Shown: one piece after another, positions 56,364-64,000 of the stretch
Numbering within the stretch: position 1 is the first letter of the stretch
How the letters are laid out: every line of letters begins with the position of its first letter
NCBI RefSeq assembly: GCF_002959855.1
Contig: NZ_PPDB01000003.1
Location: 124,001-188,000 of the forward strand
DNA length: 64,000 nt
Source of the DNA: Veillonella denticariosi JCM 15641
GTDB lineage: Bacteria; Bacillota; Negativicutes; Veillonellales; Veillonellaceae
Direction of reading: 5' to 3'
Position numbers and translations under genes: made by a program
The notes under the pieces: model-generated
Told to the model about the DNA's origin: nothing
Seen by the model: the letters and a program-made list of their open reading frames with translations, nothing else
Databases searched by the model: none

Positions 56364-56381
56364 TATACCCATATGGGTATA
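56364..56381. promoter_or_regulatory. 18-bp perfect palindrome upstream of the second binding-protein gene
   Basis: TATACCCATATGGGTATA lies 60 bases before the ATG; a smaller palindrome TTCATATGAA (56344-56353) is nearby. A related TACCC...GGGTA sequence occurs at 62063-62077 upstream of the importer operon. Candidate operator. Confidence 0.5.
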
Positions 56382-56451
56382 CTAAATCTATTCAAATATA
56401 CTATATTCCGAGTATTTACACAATGTGAATTTATGAATATTTGTACAAAAA

Positions 56452-56487
56452 CCCCCCCTTTACTGGTTGTCCAGTAAAGGGGGGGGG
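56452..56487 (-). terminator. C/G-homopolymer hairpin between ATPase and binding-protein genes
   Basis: Arms of seven C plus TTTACTGG and CCAGTAAA plus nine G (plus reading), loop TTGT, followed on the minus strand by TTTTTG. A very stable intrinsic terminator within the gene series. Confidence 0.8.
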
Positions 56488-56518
56488 GAACATATCAAAA
56501 AGGGCTTTCACCATGTTC

Positions 56519-57328
56519 TTATTCTGCTACACTATCCATCGTCAACGGTTTATGGTCCTGTCCGATTTCAAAAATAGAACTCAATAACACCTTCGTATAT
56601 GGATGTTTTGCATCAGCCAGATGGAACGCATCCAGTTCCTCCACGATAGCACCTTTATACATGACTACGACCTTGTGGCACATAGTACGGATGAATGCAA
56701 TATCATGGGCGATGAATAGATATGTCAGATTTTTCTTTTTCTGCAATCTCGCTAACAGATATGCGATGGAATCCTGTACGGATACATCAAGGGCACTTGT
56801 CGCTTCATCGAGAACGAGAATTTCCGGCTCCAATACGATAGCGCGAGCAATCGCTACGCGTTGGCGCTGACCGCCGGACATTTCATGAGGATAGCGATGC
56901 ATAAACTCACGCGGTAAATCTACCATTTCCAGGTAATCACCGGCAATTCGTTCCTCTTGACCCTTTTCGAGCAAGCCGAAATTATATAGAGGCTCCAGTA
57001 TGATGTCCTTTACTTTCATGCGCGGATTAAACGCTGCTGACGGATCCTGAAACACCATTTGAATCTTTTGACGATATTGTTTCGTCTGTTCCCGATTCAT
57101 ATGCTGGATTTCAACACCGTCCACATAAATTTCGCCTTCCGTAATAGGAAGCATCTTCATAATCATGCGCACCAGCGTAGTTTTACCGGAACCGGATTCC
57201 CCTACAATGCCCAGGGACTGGCCTTTCTCAAGCGTGATATTGATATCTTTACACGCCTCGAGTTCACCGCCGGTCGGCAAAGGGAAGCGCTTGCATACAT
57301 GTTTTAGTTCTATTGCGTAATCAGTCAA
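56519..57328 (-). CDS. ABC importer ATP-binding protein (NikE/OppF type)
   Basis: 269 residues. Walker A GESGSGKTT, signature MSGGQRQRVAIARA, Walker B ILVLDEATSALD, plus the OppF-type C-terminal extension (AKHPYTKVLL). The start is TTG at 57328 with GGAGGAGG eight bases upstream, overlapping the end of the other ATPase gene by eight bases. Powers the importer with its partner. Confidence 0.9.
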   Translation of the reverse strand: MTDYAIELKHVCKRFPLPTGGELEACKDINITLEKGQSLGIVGESGSGKTTLVRMIMKMLPITEGEIYVDGVEIQHMNREQTKQYRQKIQMVFQDPSAAFNPRMKVKDIILEPLYNFGLLEKGQEERIAGDYLEMVDLPREFMHRYPHEMSGGQRQRVAIARAIVLEPEILVLDEATSALDVSVQDSIAYLLARLQKKKNLTYLFIAHDIAFIRTMCHKVVVMYKGAIVEELDAFHLADAKHPYTKVLLSSIFEIGQDHKPLTMDSVAE

Positions 57329-58118
57329 TGTAACGGCCTCCTCCCAATGTCGGTACCGCATCCTTCAACTGTTTCGTGTATGCATTGGATGGGTTTTCCA
57401 AGATATCCTGTGGCGTTCCCGCATCGACGACACGGCCTTTTTTCATAACGAGGATATAATCAGACATATACGCGGCCACACCGAGATTATGCGTTACCAT
57501 GACGATTGCCGAATTATGTTCCTTTGAAAGCTCGAGCATTTGCATTACCACCTGAGATTGCGTTGTCACATCAAGCGCCGATGTAGGTTCATCGCCGATG
57601 AGAAGTGCCGGGTCTAACGCAAGCGCCATAGCGATTCCCACGCGTTGACGTTGACCGCCGGATAATTCATGAGGATATCGTTTCAACATATCCGCCCCGT
57701 CAGGCAGGGATACGGACGCTAACAACTCAATAGCACGTCGGTCGCATTCATCATCAGTAATGTCTATATGCGCTTTAAACAGCTCACGAAACTGCTTTCC
57801 AATACGCACGATAGGGTCCAATGCACTACCGCTGTCTTGAAATATCATGGCCATATCTTTACCGCGTATAGACCGCCATTCTGATTTAGATAGTGTGCGA
57901 AGATCATGACCGTTAAACACCAGGGTTCCGTCCGTCACTTCTCCGCCTACCGGCAACAATCCCATAAGGGCCCGGATTACGGTGGTCTTACCGGATCCGG
58001 ATTCCCCTACGATGGTTAATACCTTGCCGCGTTCCAAGGTAAAGTTTACATCCATAACAGCAGGCACACCTTGATACGCGATGCTAAGGTTTTTTACAGT
58101 AAGTACGTTTTCCGCCAT
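57321..58118 (-). CDS. ABC importer ATP-binding protein (NikD/OppD type)
   Basis: 265 residues. Walker A GESGSGKTTV, signature LSGGQRQRVGIAMA, Walker B LLIGDEPTSALD, and a short C-terminal SNAYTKQL segment. Twelve bases behind the binding-protein gene and overlapping the second ATPase gene. Confidence 0.92.
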   Translation of the reverse strand: MAENVLTVKNLSIAYQGVPAVMDVNFTLERGKVLTIVGESGSGKTTVIRALMGLLPVGGEVTDGTLVFNGHDLRTLSKSEWRSIRGKDMAMIFQDSGSALDPIVRIGKQFRELFKAHIDITDDECDRRAIELLASVSLPDGADMLKRYPHELSGGQRQRVGIAMALALDPALLIGDEPTSALDVTTQSQVVMQMLELSKEHNSAIVMVTHNLGVAAYMSDYILVMKKGRVVDAGTPQDILENPSNAYTKQLKDAVPTLGGGRYID

Positions 58119-58130
58119 TACAGCTCCTCA

Positions 58131-59699
58131 TTATTTCGTAATTTTATTTGTAATCCAGTAGTAATCACTTGGGTACATAACAGCACCTTTCAAGTAAGAA
58201 CCGGTTACGATATTAGTTTTAGGATAGCCCAAGAACAATGCTGCACCGTCATTCATCAACAATTGTTGGATTTTAATAGCATAATCACGACGTTTAGCAG
58301 GATCAAATTCAGTTTCTGCCGCATCTAACAATTGGTCAACCTCTGGATTGGAATAACCAGAACCATTTTGAGGATTGGAACCATTGATATTGGAGTGCCA
58401 GTAATTCGCCAAGAACCAGATCGGGTCGCCCGTATTCGCCGTTACGATATTGGAAATAAGCATATCATAGTCGCCGTCCTGACCCATTTTATCGATCAAG
58501 TTATAGTCAACAGTCTTGATTTTCATATCGATACCCACTTTTTTGAGGTCCGCTTGTACAGCTTCCGCATAAAGTGGCAACTCAGCACGAGAGTTATATA
58601 CAACGAAGTTGAATGTCAACGGTTTACCGTCTTTGTCAAGAACACCGTCACCGTCAGTATCTTTCCAGCCGTCTTCCGCTAATAATTGTTTTGCCCGTTC
58701 CACATTATACGCATTAGGGTCTTTCAAGTCATTGAAGCCATAATCCATGGATGGTGGAATTGGAGCGGAACCGGGAATGAATGTACCTTTTAACAATACA
58801 TCCGCATAGTTTTTGCGGTCCGTTGCGGAAATAACCGCAGCACGAACCTTGTCATCGCCAAGGATACCACGTTGATTGATACGCGCCAATACTACACGAA
58901 GAGATGCGATTTCATCTACCTTAAACTTGTCGTTGCCTTGGAACAAACCGATTTCACCGGGGCCGATGTTAACAGCCATGTCCACGTCACCGGACTGCAA
59001 GCTCATAGCGCGCGTATTCGGATCATCGATGGAAGGGATTTCTACAGTCTTGAACGGTACTTCACCATCCCAGTAATTTTCGTTTGCCACCATTTCAGCG
59101 CGTTCCTTCGTGAAAGATTTCACTACGTATGGACCTGTACCGATCGGGCCTTCTTTAGCAAAGTTACGGCCGTCTTTTTCAGACTGTACATCGACGATGA
59201 GGAACAACGGATCCGCTAAAAGACCGGGCATGTTAGGGTATTCCTTATCCGTCTTGATGATCAATTGTTGACCGTTCGCTTCGATGGAATCATATTTGAA
59301 GAACGTTTTGGCGCGGTTGGATTTTTCAAAAGCGCGTTCAATGGATGCTTTTACAGCGGCCGCATCAACCTTTTTGCCGTTAGAGAATTTTACCTTGTCA
59401 TTGATTGTGAAAGTCCAGGTTTTCTTATCATCAGATACTTCCCATTTGGAGGCGATCCATGGCTGCGGCTTCATTTGTTCGTCAAATTTCGTCAATGTTT
59501 CGCCCACACCGTAACGCATAACAACCCATGCGAAGAAGTTTTCAGTCGGTTCCAATGTAGATGCGAAGTTTGTTACGGCTACTTTCAACGTATCCTTATT
59601 CTCGGCACCTTTGTTATCAGCACCGCAACCGGCAATGAAGGAACCCATCATCACAATGCTAAGGCCTGCTATGAGGGCCTTTTTCCAAGATTTTTTCAT
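58131..59699 (-). CDS. ABC importer substrate-binding lipoprotein (nickel/peptide type), first copy
   Basis: 522 residues, SBP family 5 with lipobox SFIAGC (Cys near 25). It shares long similar stretches with the protein at 54752-56305, for example SNRAKTFF and DVDMAVNIGPGE in both. It lies between the permease and ATPase genes, so it is the likely dedicated receptor of this importer. Cobalt, nickel or a metal chelate is suggested only by the B12 riboswitch upstream. Confidence 0.9.
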   Translation of the reverse strand: MKKSWKKALIAGLSIVMMGSFIAGCGADNKGAENKDTLKVAVTNFASTLEPTENFFAWVVMRYGVGETLTKFDEQMKPQPWIASKWEVSDDKKTWTFTINDKVKFSNGKKVDAAAVKASIERAFEKSNRAKTFFKYDSIEANGQQLIIKTDKEYPNMPGLLADPLFLIVDVQSEKDGRNFAKEGPIGTGPYVVKSFTKERAEMVANENYWDGEVPFKTVEIPSIDDPNTRAMSLQSGDVDMAVNIGPGEIGLFQGNDKFKVDEIASLRVVLARINQRGILGDDKVRAAVISATDRKNYADVLLKGTFIPGSAPIPPSMDYGFNDLKDPNAYNVERAKQLLAEDGWKDTDGDGVLDKDGKPLTFNFVVYNSRAELPLYAEAVQADLKKVGIDMKIKTVDYNLIDKMGQDGDYDMLISNIVTANTGDPIWFLANYWHSNINGSNPQNGSGYSNPEVDQLLDAAETEFDPAKRRDYAIKIQQLLMNDGAALFLGYPKTNIVTGSYLKGAVMYPSDYYWITNKITK

Positions 59700-59854
59700 G
59701 TAAATCTCCTTGTACAGTTACAACATATAAAATATCACCATGCCACACTATGATTGGCAGTAATGGTAAAACCACATTACAGTCCGCCGCCACATGACGG
59801 TTCTTTCACGGAATATATTTCGGATTTTTTCCTGAATATACCTTAGGCTAAAAT

Positions 59855-60679
59855 TTATCCCTGATTCTTAGGATCCACTACGTCACGCAGCGAGTCGGAC
59901 CAGAGATTGAAGATAGCTACGACGAGCAAAATGGACATCCCCGGAAATACCATAAGCCATGGGCTCGTCTGTAAATATTGACGCCCCTCATTGAGCATAA
60001 GGCCCCATTCCGGAGTCGGCGGCTGCGCACCGAAACCTAGGAAGGATAAGCCCGCAACCTCAATCATGATAGCACCGATATCGAGAGCACCGGTCGTTAC
60101 GACGAGAGGTAAAATGTTCGGAATGATATGACGTCTGAGAATGGTTCCCGTAGAGGCCCCCATCATAACCGCCGCCGTTACATATTCCTCGCCGCGTACT
60201 TTCAGCGTAAGGGAACGCACGATACGTGCATATTTCGCCCAGCCTACGACAGACAAAGCGAGAATTGTATTTACAATACTACCACCCAAAATACCGGCGA
60301 TAGCAATCGCCAATACAACGCCCGGGAAGGATAACATAATATCCGCCATGCGCATGAGGACGATTTCGATTTTCCCGCCGAAATAACCTGCCACCGCACC
60401 GATAACGGTACCGATTGTCACCATGATAGCGACGATAGACACGCCCATGAAGAGAGACAACTGCGTACCGTAAATGATGCGGGATAATACGTCGCGGCCC
60501 AGCTTATCCGTGCCGAACCAGTGCTGTGCGCTCGGCGCCTGCAGAGCCTGACTCATATTCGATGTGAAAGCATCACCCGGTGCAAGCCATGGTGCAAAGA
60601 TAGCGATGAACACCACGATGAGCATCAACATACTGTAGAAAGAGAACAATTTATGTTTTTGAATAAATTCTGTCATCAT
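59855..60679 (-). CDS. ABC importer permease (NikC/OppC type)
   Basis: 274 residues, about six membrane helices. N-terminal segment, FGTDKLGRDVLSRIIYGTQLSL, and the EAA coupling motif region EYVTAAVMMGASTGTILRRHIIPN (read in parts). Overlaps the upstream permease stop (ATGA). Confidence 0.92.
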   Translation of the reverse strand: MMTEFIQKHKLFSFYSMLMLIVVFIAIFAPWLAPGDAFTSNMSQALQAPSAQHWFGTDKLGRDVLSRIIYGTQLSLFMGVSIVAIMVTIGTVIGAVAGYFGGKIEIVLMRMADIMLSFPGVVLAIAIAGILGGSIVNTILALSVVGWAKYARIVRSLTLKVRGEEYVTAAVMMGASTGTILRRHIIPNILPLVVTTGALDIGAIMIEVAGLSFLGFGAQPPTPEWGLMLNEGRQYLQTSPWLMVFPGMSILLVVAIFNLWSDSLRDVVDPKNQG

Positions 60680-61614
60680 GCTCTCTCCCGTTTTAATCTA
60701 GGGTCCAACAGGATATACGATGCATCTACTAGAGCGTTAATGCACATATACGCTAATGCAACCCACAACACAAAACCTTCAATCAGCGGATAATCGCGCA
60801 TGGTGATGGCATAAATCGCCATATTCCCGAGGCCAGGCCAGGAGAATACCATTTCCACTACGGCTACACCGCCTAAAAGCCATCCGATAAGCACGCCCAA
60901 GATGGTAATCAATGGAAGTAATGCATTCGGCAAGATATGGCCGAATAAGATTTTCACTTCGCTGACACCACGAGCGCGAGCACCGATGACATAATCCTTC
61001 TGCATTTCCTCCAGGATGACAAGACGTACTTGCCTCATGTACTTGGAACCTACCACTACGGCCAATGTAATCGCCGGGAGAATGACCCCCGTTGCCGTTA
61101 CGCGGGACGATGCAATCGGAACCAGACCTAACTTAAGACCAAAAATGTAGATTAACACTAGGCCCAACCAGAATGTCGGCATAGAGATACCTACAAAGGA
61201 AGCAAATCTGAGCAGATAGTCTATCCATTTATTCCGATTAAGAGCACTCACAATCCCTGCCGGCAATGCATACAGCAATGTAAATACTAACGCTGTTCCC
61301 GCGAGAGCTACCGTTCCCGGCAAAGCCTCCAGCATGCGATCCACCACCGGTTTTTTCGAGGAATAACTCATCCCCAAATCACCGTGCGCCGCATTGACAA
61401 CCCAGTTCGCATACTGCACCAGAAATGGCTTATCGAGCCCCAACTGTGCTCGCGTTTCATCAATCGTTTCCTGAGATACAATCGTATCCGCCGTTTCCAA
61501 TAACATCGTTACCGGATCACCGGGGGCTAAATAGGTTAGACAAAATGTCAAAAATGTAATGCCAAACAGGGTCACAATAAACTGACCGATCTGCTTGGCA
61601 ATGCGTTTGCCCAT
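60676..61614 (-). CDS. ABC importer permease (NikB/OppB type)
   Basis: 312 residues, about six membrane helices. Starts FIVTLFGITFLTFCLTYLAPGDP; EAA region QKDYVIGARARGVSEVKILFGHILPNALLP (read in parts). The ATG at 61614 has AGGAGG five bases upstream; a GTG two codons earlier is too close to it. First gene behind the cobalamin riboswitch. Confidence 0.92.
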   Translation of the reverse strand: MGKRIAKQIGQFIVTLFGITFLTFCLTYLAPGDPVTMLLETADTIVSQETIDETRAQLGLDKPFLVQYANWVVNAAHGDLGMSYSSKKPVVDRMLEALPGTVALAGTALVFTLLYALPAGIVSALNRNKWIDYLLRFASFVGISMPTFWLGLVLIYIFGLKLGLVPIASSRVTATGVILPAITLAVVVGSKYMRQVRLVILEEMQKDYVIGARARGVSEVKILFGHILPNALLPLITILGVLIGWLLGGVAVVEMVFSWPGLGNMAIYAITMRDYPLIEGFVLWVALAYMCINALVDASYILLDPRLKRERA

Positions 61615-61778
61615 AGGCACCTCCTAAACTCTCTAAAACCCGAAATACCAGCGATACATGAATAACTTATAAGTGCCTCTCCAAGCTGCTGCATTCTAAT
61701 ATCTCCTATCTCCATAATTTTATTGCTTTGCAATATGGAGCCCTCCACACACGTTGAGCTCTACCGGGAAATATGCGC

Positions 61779-61806
61779 AAAAAAAGGCTAGTCAGCCTGA
61801 CTAACC
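61779..61806 (-). terminator. Riboswitch terminator before the importer operon
   Basis: GGTTAGTCAG-GC-TGACTAGCC followed by seven T residues (minus reading), just after the aptamer and 165 bases before the first permease. Expected off-switch expression platform. Confidence 0.85.
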
Positions 61807-61828
61807 TAAACAGGAAATACCATATACA

Positions 61829-61995
61829 ATATACCGTTCCTTTAGAGCAGGCTTTCTGACTTATGATTCATCGCAACATCTCGGCCTTCCCAGTTCCCCA
61901 GTGACCCTATAATGAAACCTTGCTCCTCATTACAGCTATTTGCATAGTATGGGATTCACACCCATTTTCCTCTTTTACGCTCGGTATACACCGAC
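61829..61995 (-). promoter_or_regulatory. Cobalamin riboswitch
   Basis: The minus strand carries the B12-aptamer order: GGGTGTGAATCCCAT, the B12-box-like GCAAATAGCTGTAA, GGTCACTGGG...ACTGGGAAGGC and GTCAGAAAGCCTGCT, closed by ATACCG/CGGTAT ends. Together with a downstream terminator it should repress the importer genes when cobalamin is plentiful. A covariance search for the cobalamin riboswitch model would confirm. Confidence 0.88.
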
Positions 61996-62027
61996 ACTCA
62001 TTAGTTTATTCATTTTTATCGATTATA

Positions 62028-62056
62028 AATATACTATATTTATACTTAGTTTACAA
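62028..62056 (-). promoter_or_regulatory. Promoter of the riboswitch-importer operon
   Basis: TTGTAA (62051-62056), 17 bases, TATATT (62028-62033) on the minus strand, about 30 bases before the aptamer. TACCCCCTATGGGTA (62063-62077) abuts the -35. Confidence 0.65.
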
Positions 62057-62098
62057 TACACATACCCCCTATGGGTACAAAGCACACATCAGGGCACA

Positions 62099-62132
62099 AA
62101 AAAGAGGCCGTTACAGTAGTAACAGCCTCTAA
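62099..62132 (-). terminator. Terminator of the potE-like gene
   Basis: AGAGGCTGTTAC-TACT-GTAACGGCCTCT followed by TTTTTTG (minus reading), 12 bases after the stop. Confidence 0.85.
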
Positions 62133-62143
62133 AAGACGAGAGT

Positions 62144-63475
62144 TTAATCGATACTTTGTTGTAAACCGACCTGGCGGCGATGTAGCCATGCTTTGCGAAC
62201 CATATACGTTACAAAGCCGATGCCGATAGCAATAGCGCTGCCCATCATCGCATCCACGCCACATGCGTAGATTGCATACAAGCAGTATGCTACGCCAAAC
62301 ATCGCAACCGGTGCGAATCTTTTAACTTTCACCTCTGCAGCACCCTCCTGTCGCATCATAGTCGTTACAGCTAAGATACACAATACATAAGGGAACACAT
62401 TAGTTACAACGGCCAAGTTTACAAGATTTTCAAATTGCTGACGAAGAGAATCATCTGCCGTAAATAATGTAATCGCCGTTTCAATAGCCAACAGGATAAA
62501 GACGCCACGCACGGGAGCATCCTTGCTGTTCACGCGAGCGAACACCTTAGGGAAATAGCCGTGCTCTGCGCAACTTTTAAAAACACGAGACAAGGTGAAC
62601 TGCCAGCACAATAATGCACCGAAGCAGGAAATCACCATAGCCGCCATTACGATATCAGCCACCATATCATTGAACATGTATACGAAGGTCAACCCGAATG
62701 GTGCGTTCGAATTTAAGAGATCAACGTTAGGCACGATACCGGCCATCACGTTAGTGGACAAGATGTAAATCACCGCCACTGCTAATGTGCCCGCTACAGT
62801 CGCAATAGGCACGTTTTTCTTTGGATTCTCTACAGCATCAGCATTCGCTGCAGCAGATTCAAATCCTAGGAAGCCCCACAATGTTAATGCAATGGATTGT
62901 TTGATTGCATCAAAGAACGGCAAGTCGTTTGGATTCCATGCCGCCATGTACGTGTCAGGGTTGAACCAGAACCAACCGAGAGTTCCGATTACAAGGACCG
63001 GGACGATAGCGCCCCAAATAGTAAGGTTGCTTAATTGACCGGTGAAGCGATTACCGCGGAAATTCAAAATCGCCGCGAACCAGAGCAATACGATTGCCGC
63101 CTCACTCATCTGAATGGCATTAAGATCAACCCCAAAGAAAACTGCGCCATAACCGACTGCAGATACTGCAATGGCTATATTAGCAATGATAAGCGATATG
63201 CTGTAAGCATAATTCGCCATAAAATGTCCAGTTTTACCGAAGCGGTATTCTGCATAGCCGCCCACGCCGCCACGTTTCGTGGAGAACATACCCGCTTGAG
63301 CAAAAATATACGCCAGTACCAGCGCACCCACAGCTGTCACGAGCCAAGATAAAACTGAAATAGTACCAACTTGAGCCAAATTAGTCGGTAACATAATGAT
63401 CCCAGCTCCTAGCATATTGGCTGCTACCATTGTGGTTAGCTGGAATACAGACATTTTTTTAGCGGTGGTTTTCAT
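62144..63475 (-). CDS. potE: Putrescine:ornithine antiporter / APC amino acid permease (PotE-like)
   Basis: 443 residues, 12 membrane helices of the APC superfamily. The match to PotE is strong through the protein: MLGAGIIMLPTNLAQVGTIS, SWLVTAVGALVLAY, GGVGGYAEYRFGK, ANIAIAVSAVGYG, WGFLGFESAAANADAVENPKKNVPIA (read in parts) and STNVMAGIVPN. PotE takes up putrescine or exchanges it for ornithine in the cytoplasmic membrane. No ornithine decarboxylase gene is adjacent, unlike the E. coli speF-potE pair. GGGG precedes the ATG. Other diamine or cationic amino acid exchange is possible. Confidence 0.85.
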   Translation of the reverse strand: MKTTAKKMSVFQLTTMVAANMLGAGIIMLPTNLAQVGTISVLSWLVTAVGALVLAYIFAQAGMFSTKRGGVGGYAEYRFGKTGHFMANYAYSISLIIANIAIAVSAVGYGAVFFGVDLNAIQMSEAAIVLLWFAAILNFRGNRFTGQLSNLTIWGAIVPVLVIGTLGWFWFNPDTYMAAWNPNDLPFFDAIKQSIALTLWGFLGFESAAANADAVENPKKNVPIATVAGTLAVAVIYILSTNVMAGIVPNVDLLNSNAPFGLTFVYMFNDMVADIVMAAMVISCFGALLCWQFTLSRVFKSCAEHGYFPKVFARVNSKDAPVRGVFILLAIETAITLFTADDSLRQQFENLVNLAVVTNVFPYVLCILAVTTMMRQEGAAEVKVKRFAPVAMFGVAYCLYAIYACGVDAMMGSAIAIGIGFVTYMVRKAWLHRRQVGLQQSID

Positions 63476-63545
63476 GTATCAATCCCCTTTCATTAAGGTG
63501 AATTTTTTCTCGTCCATAATTCACTTGTACTATATATACCGCTAA

Positions 63546-63588
63546 GTAAATCCAGTTCGTGCTGTGATGGGCTTGAATGTGGATTTAC
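63546..63588. other. Inverted repeat in the potE-like leader region
   Basis: GTAAATCCA and its exact complement TGGATTTAC, 25 bases apart, 70 bases upstream of the start. On the plus strand it is followed by a T run like a terminator; on the minus strand it would lie in the leader. Confidence 0.4.
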
Positions 63589-63913
63589 CGTTTTTATTCT
63601 TAATACGACTCCAATAATATCACCTATGAGTTCAAAATGAAAGTACTTTATTGACGGACATGCCATATTACACGAATTGAATAAATCATATATAATTTAA
63701 CATGTAAAACGAACTGAATTTATTTTAACGATGACAATATATATTTTTACCCTATTTTATCCTGTGTCTATATGTGGTTTTTCCTATCTATGACGGTTAT
63801 AGTATCGTGGCACAAGACTATTATTTTCTACAGTCCACTGTACGCGAACACAAAATTACACCATTTTTATAGTACATTCTCACTTACAATACATAACAGT
63901 TTCAGCAAACCAA
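63589..63913. other. AT-rich gap with no recognised gene
   Basis: About 325 bases upstream of the potE-like gene. Only very short frames; no convincing RNA gene. Nothing recognised apart from possible promoter elements for the downstream gene. Confidence 0.55.
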
Positions 63914-63985
63914 AAGCCGATATATACATAGGTCTATATCGATTCCCTTAACGGCAAATCAACGATTATGTATATATCGGCTTTA
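63914..63985. repeat. Long inverted repeat at the right edge
   Basis: AAAGCCGATATATACATA (63914-63931) and its exact complement (63968-63985) enclose a 36-base loop that itself has TATATCGAT complementarity. A T-rich stretch follows on the plus strand. No gene ends close by in the window; it may terminate a gene beyond the edge or be a repeat element. Confidence 0.7.
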
Positions 63986-64000
63986 TAAATTTTTCAGCTA

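Overview
The window looks like a chromosomal segment of a Veillonella-type bacterium (Negativicutes: a diderm with a Firmicutes-like gene complement). This is inferred from gene content and gene order, not from a database comparison. Supporting points are Firmicutes-style ribosome binding sites and intrinsic terminators, an ArnT/PMT-type envelope glycosyltransferase, WecA/WecB, a quinol-type NO reductase, hybrid cluster protein, two-subunit Fe-S fumarase and serine dehydratase, and many amino-acid-fermentation genes. Most genes lie on the minus strand. No transposase gene, phage gene or CRISPR array was seen.

Layout. 1-8.0 kb: the transcription/translation block rpmG-secE-nusG-rplK-rplA-[L10 leader]-rplJ-rplL. 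It is separated from rpoB, whose 5' part lies at the left edge, by aspA and a divergent membrane glycosyltransferase gene. 8.3-13 kb: qNOR (norB), a hexanucleotide microsatellite, tuf, and five tRNA genes. 13-20.2 kb: one tightly packed operon, cca - PASTA-type PBP - folD-like - hypA - hypB - secreted two-domain protein - BrxF-like P-loop protein. 20.2-24.9 kb: sdaAB/sdaAA, a 212-bp imperfect palindrome, hcp, and a divergent Crp/Fnr regulator. 25-29 kb: a membrane-anchored unknown, a YwlG-family protein, and the two-subunit fumarase. 29.8-31 kb: three tRNAs and a secreted unknown. 31-40.5 kb: wecA, then wecB-atpZ-atpI-atpBEFHAGDC. 40.5-50 kb: PFL-family/ACT pair, phosphoglucomutase, YitT, ispE-gntR-agcS, glutamate dehydrogenase. 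50-53.4 kb: queC and a queT gene behind a preQ1-type riboswitch, exonuclease III, sulfurtransferase. 53.6-54.6 kb: a DUF3829-like protein. 54.7-62 kb: a nickel/peptide-type ABC importer with two paralogous binding proteins behind a cobalamin riboswitch. 62-63.5 kb: a PotE-like antiporter.

How it fits together. The metabolic genes describe an anaerobe that funnels aspartate, serine, alanine and glutamate into central metabolism, with fumarate as a hub (aspA, fumAB), and makes or spends ATP through a probably proton-coupled F-type ATPase. hcp, its adjacent Crp/Fnr regulator and norB form a nitrosative-stress set; hcp and norB share an exact 10-bp upstream sequence. Metal supply (a B12-riboswitch-controlled importer) fits B12-dependent chemistry and the nickel-hydrogenase maturation genes.

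Items most worth following up: the long palindromic element at 22.0-22.2 kb; the cobalamin-riboswitch importer and a palindrome shared by its two promoter regions; a stand-alone BrxF-like ATPase; a FolD homologue lacking two catalytic residues; and the rpoB promoter built into the aspA terminator.
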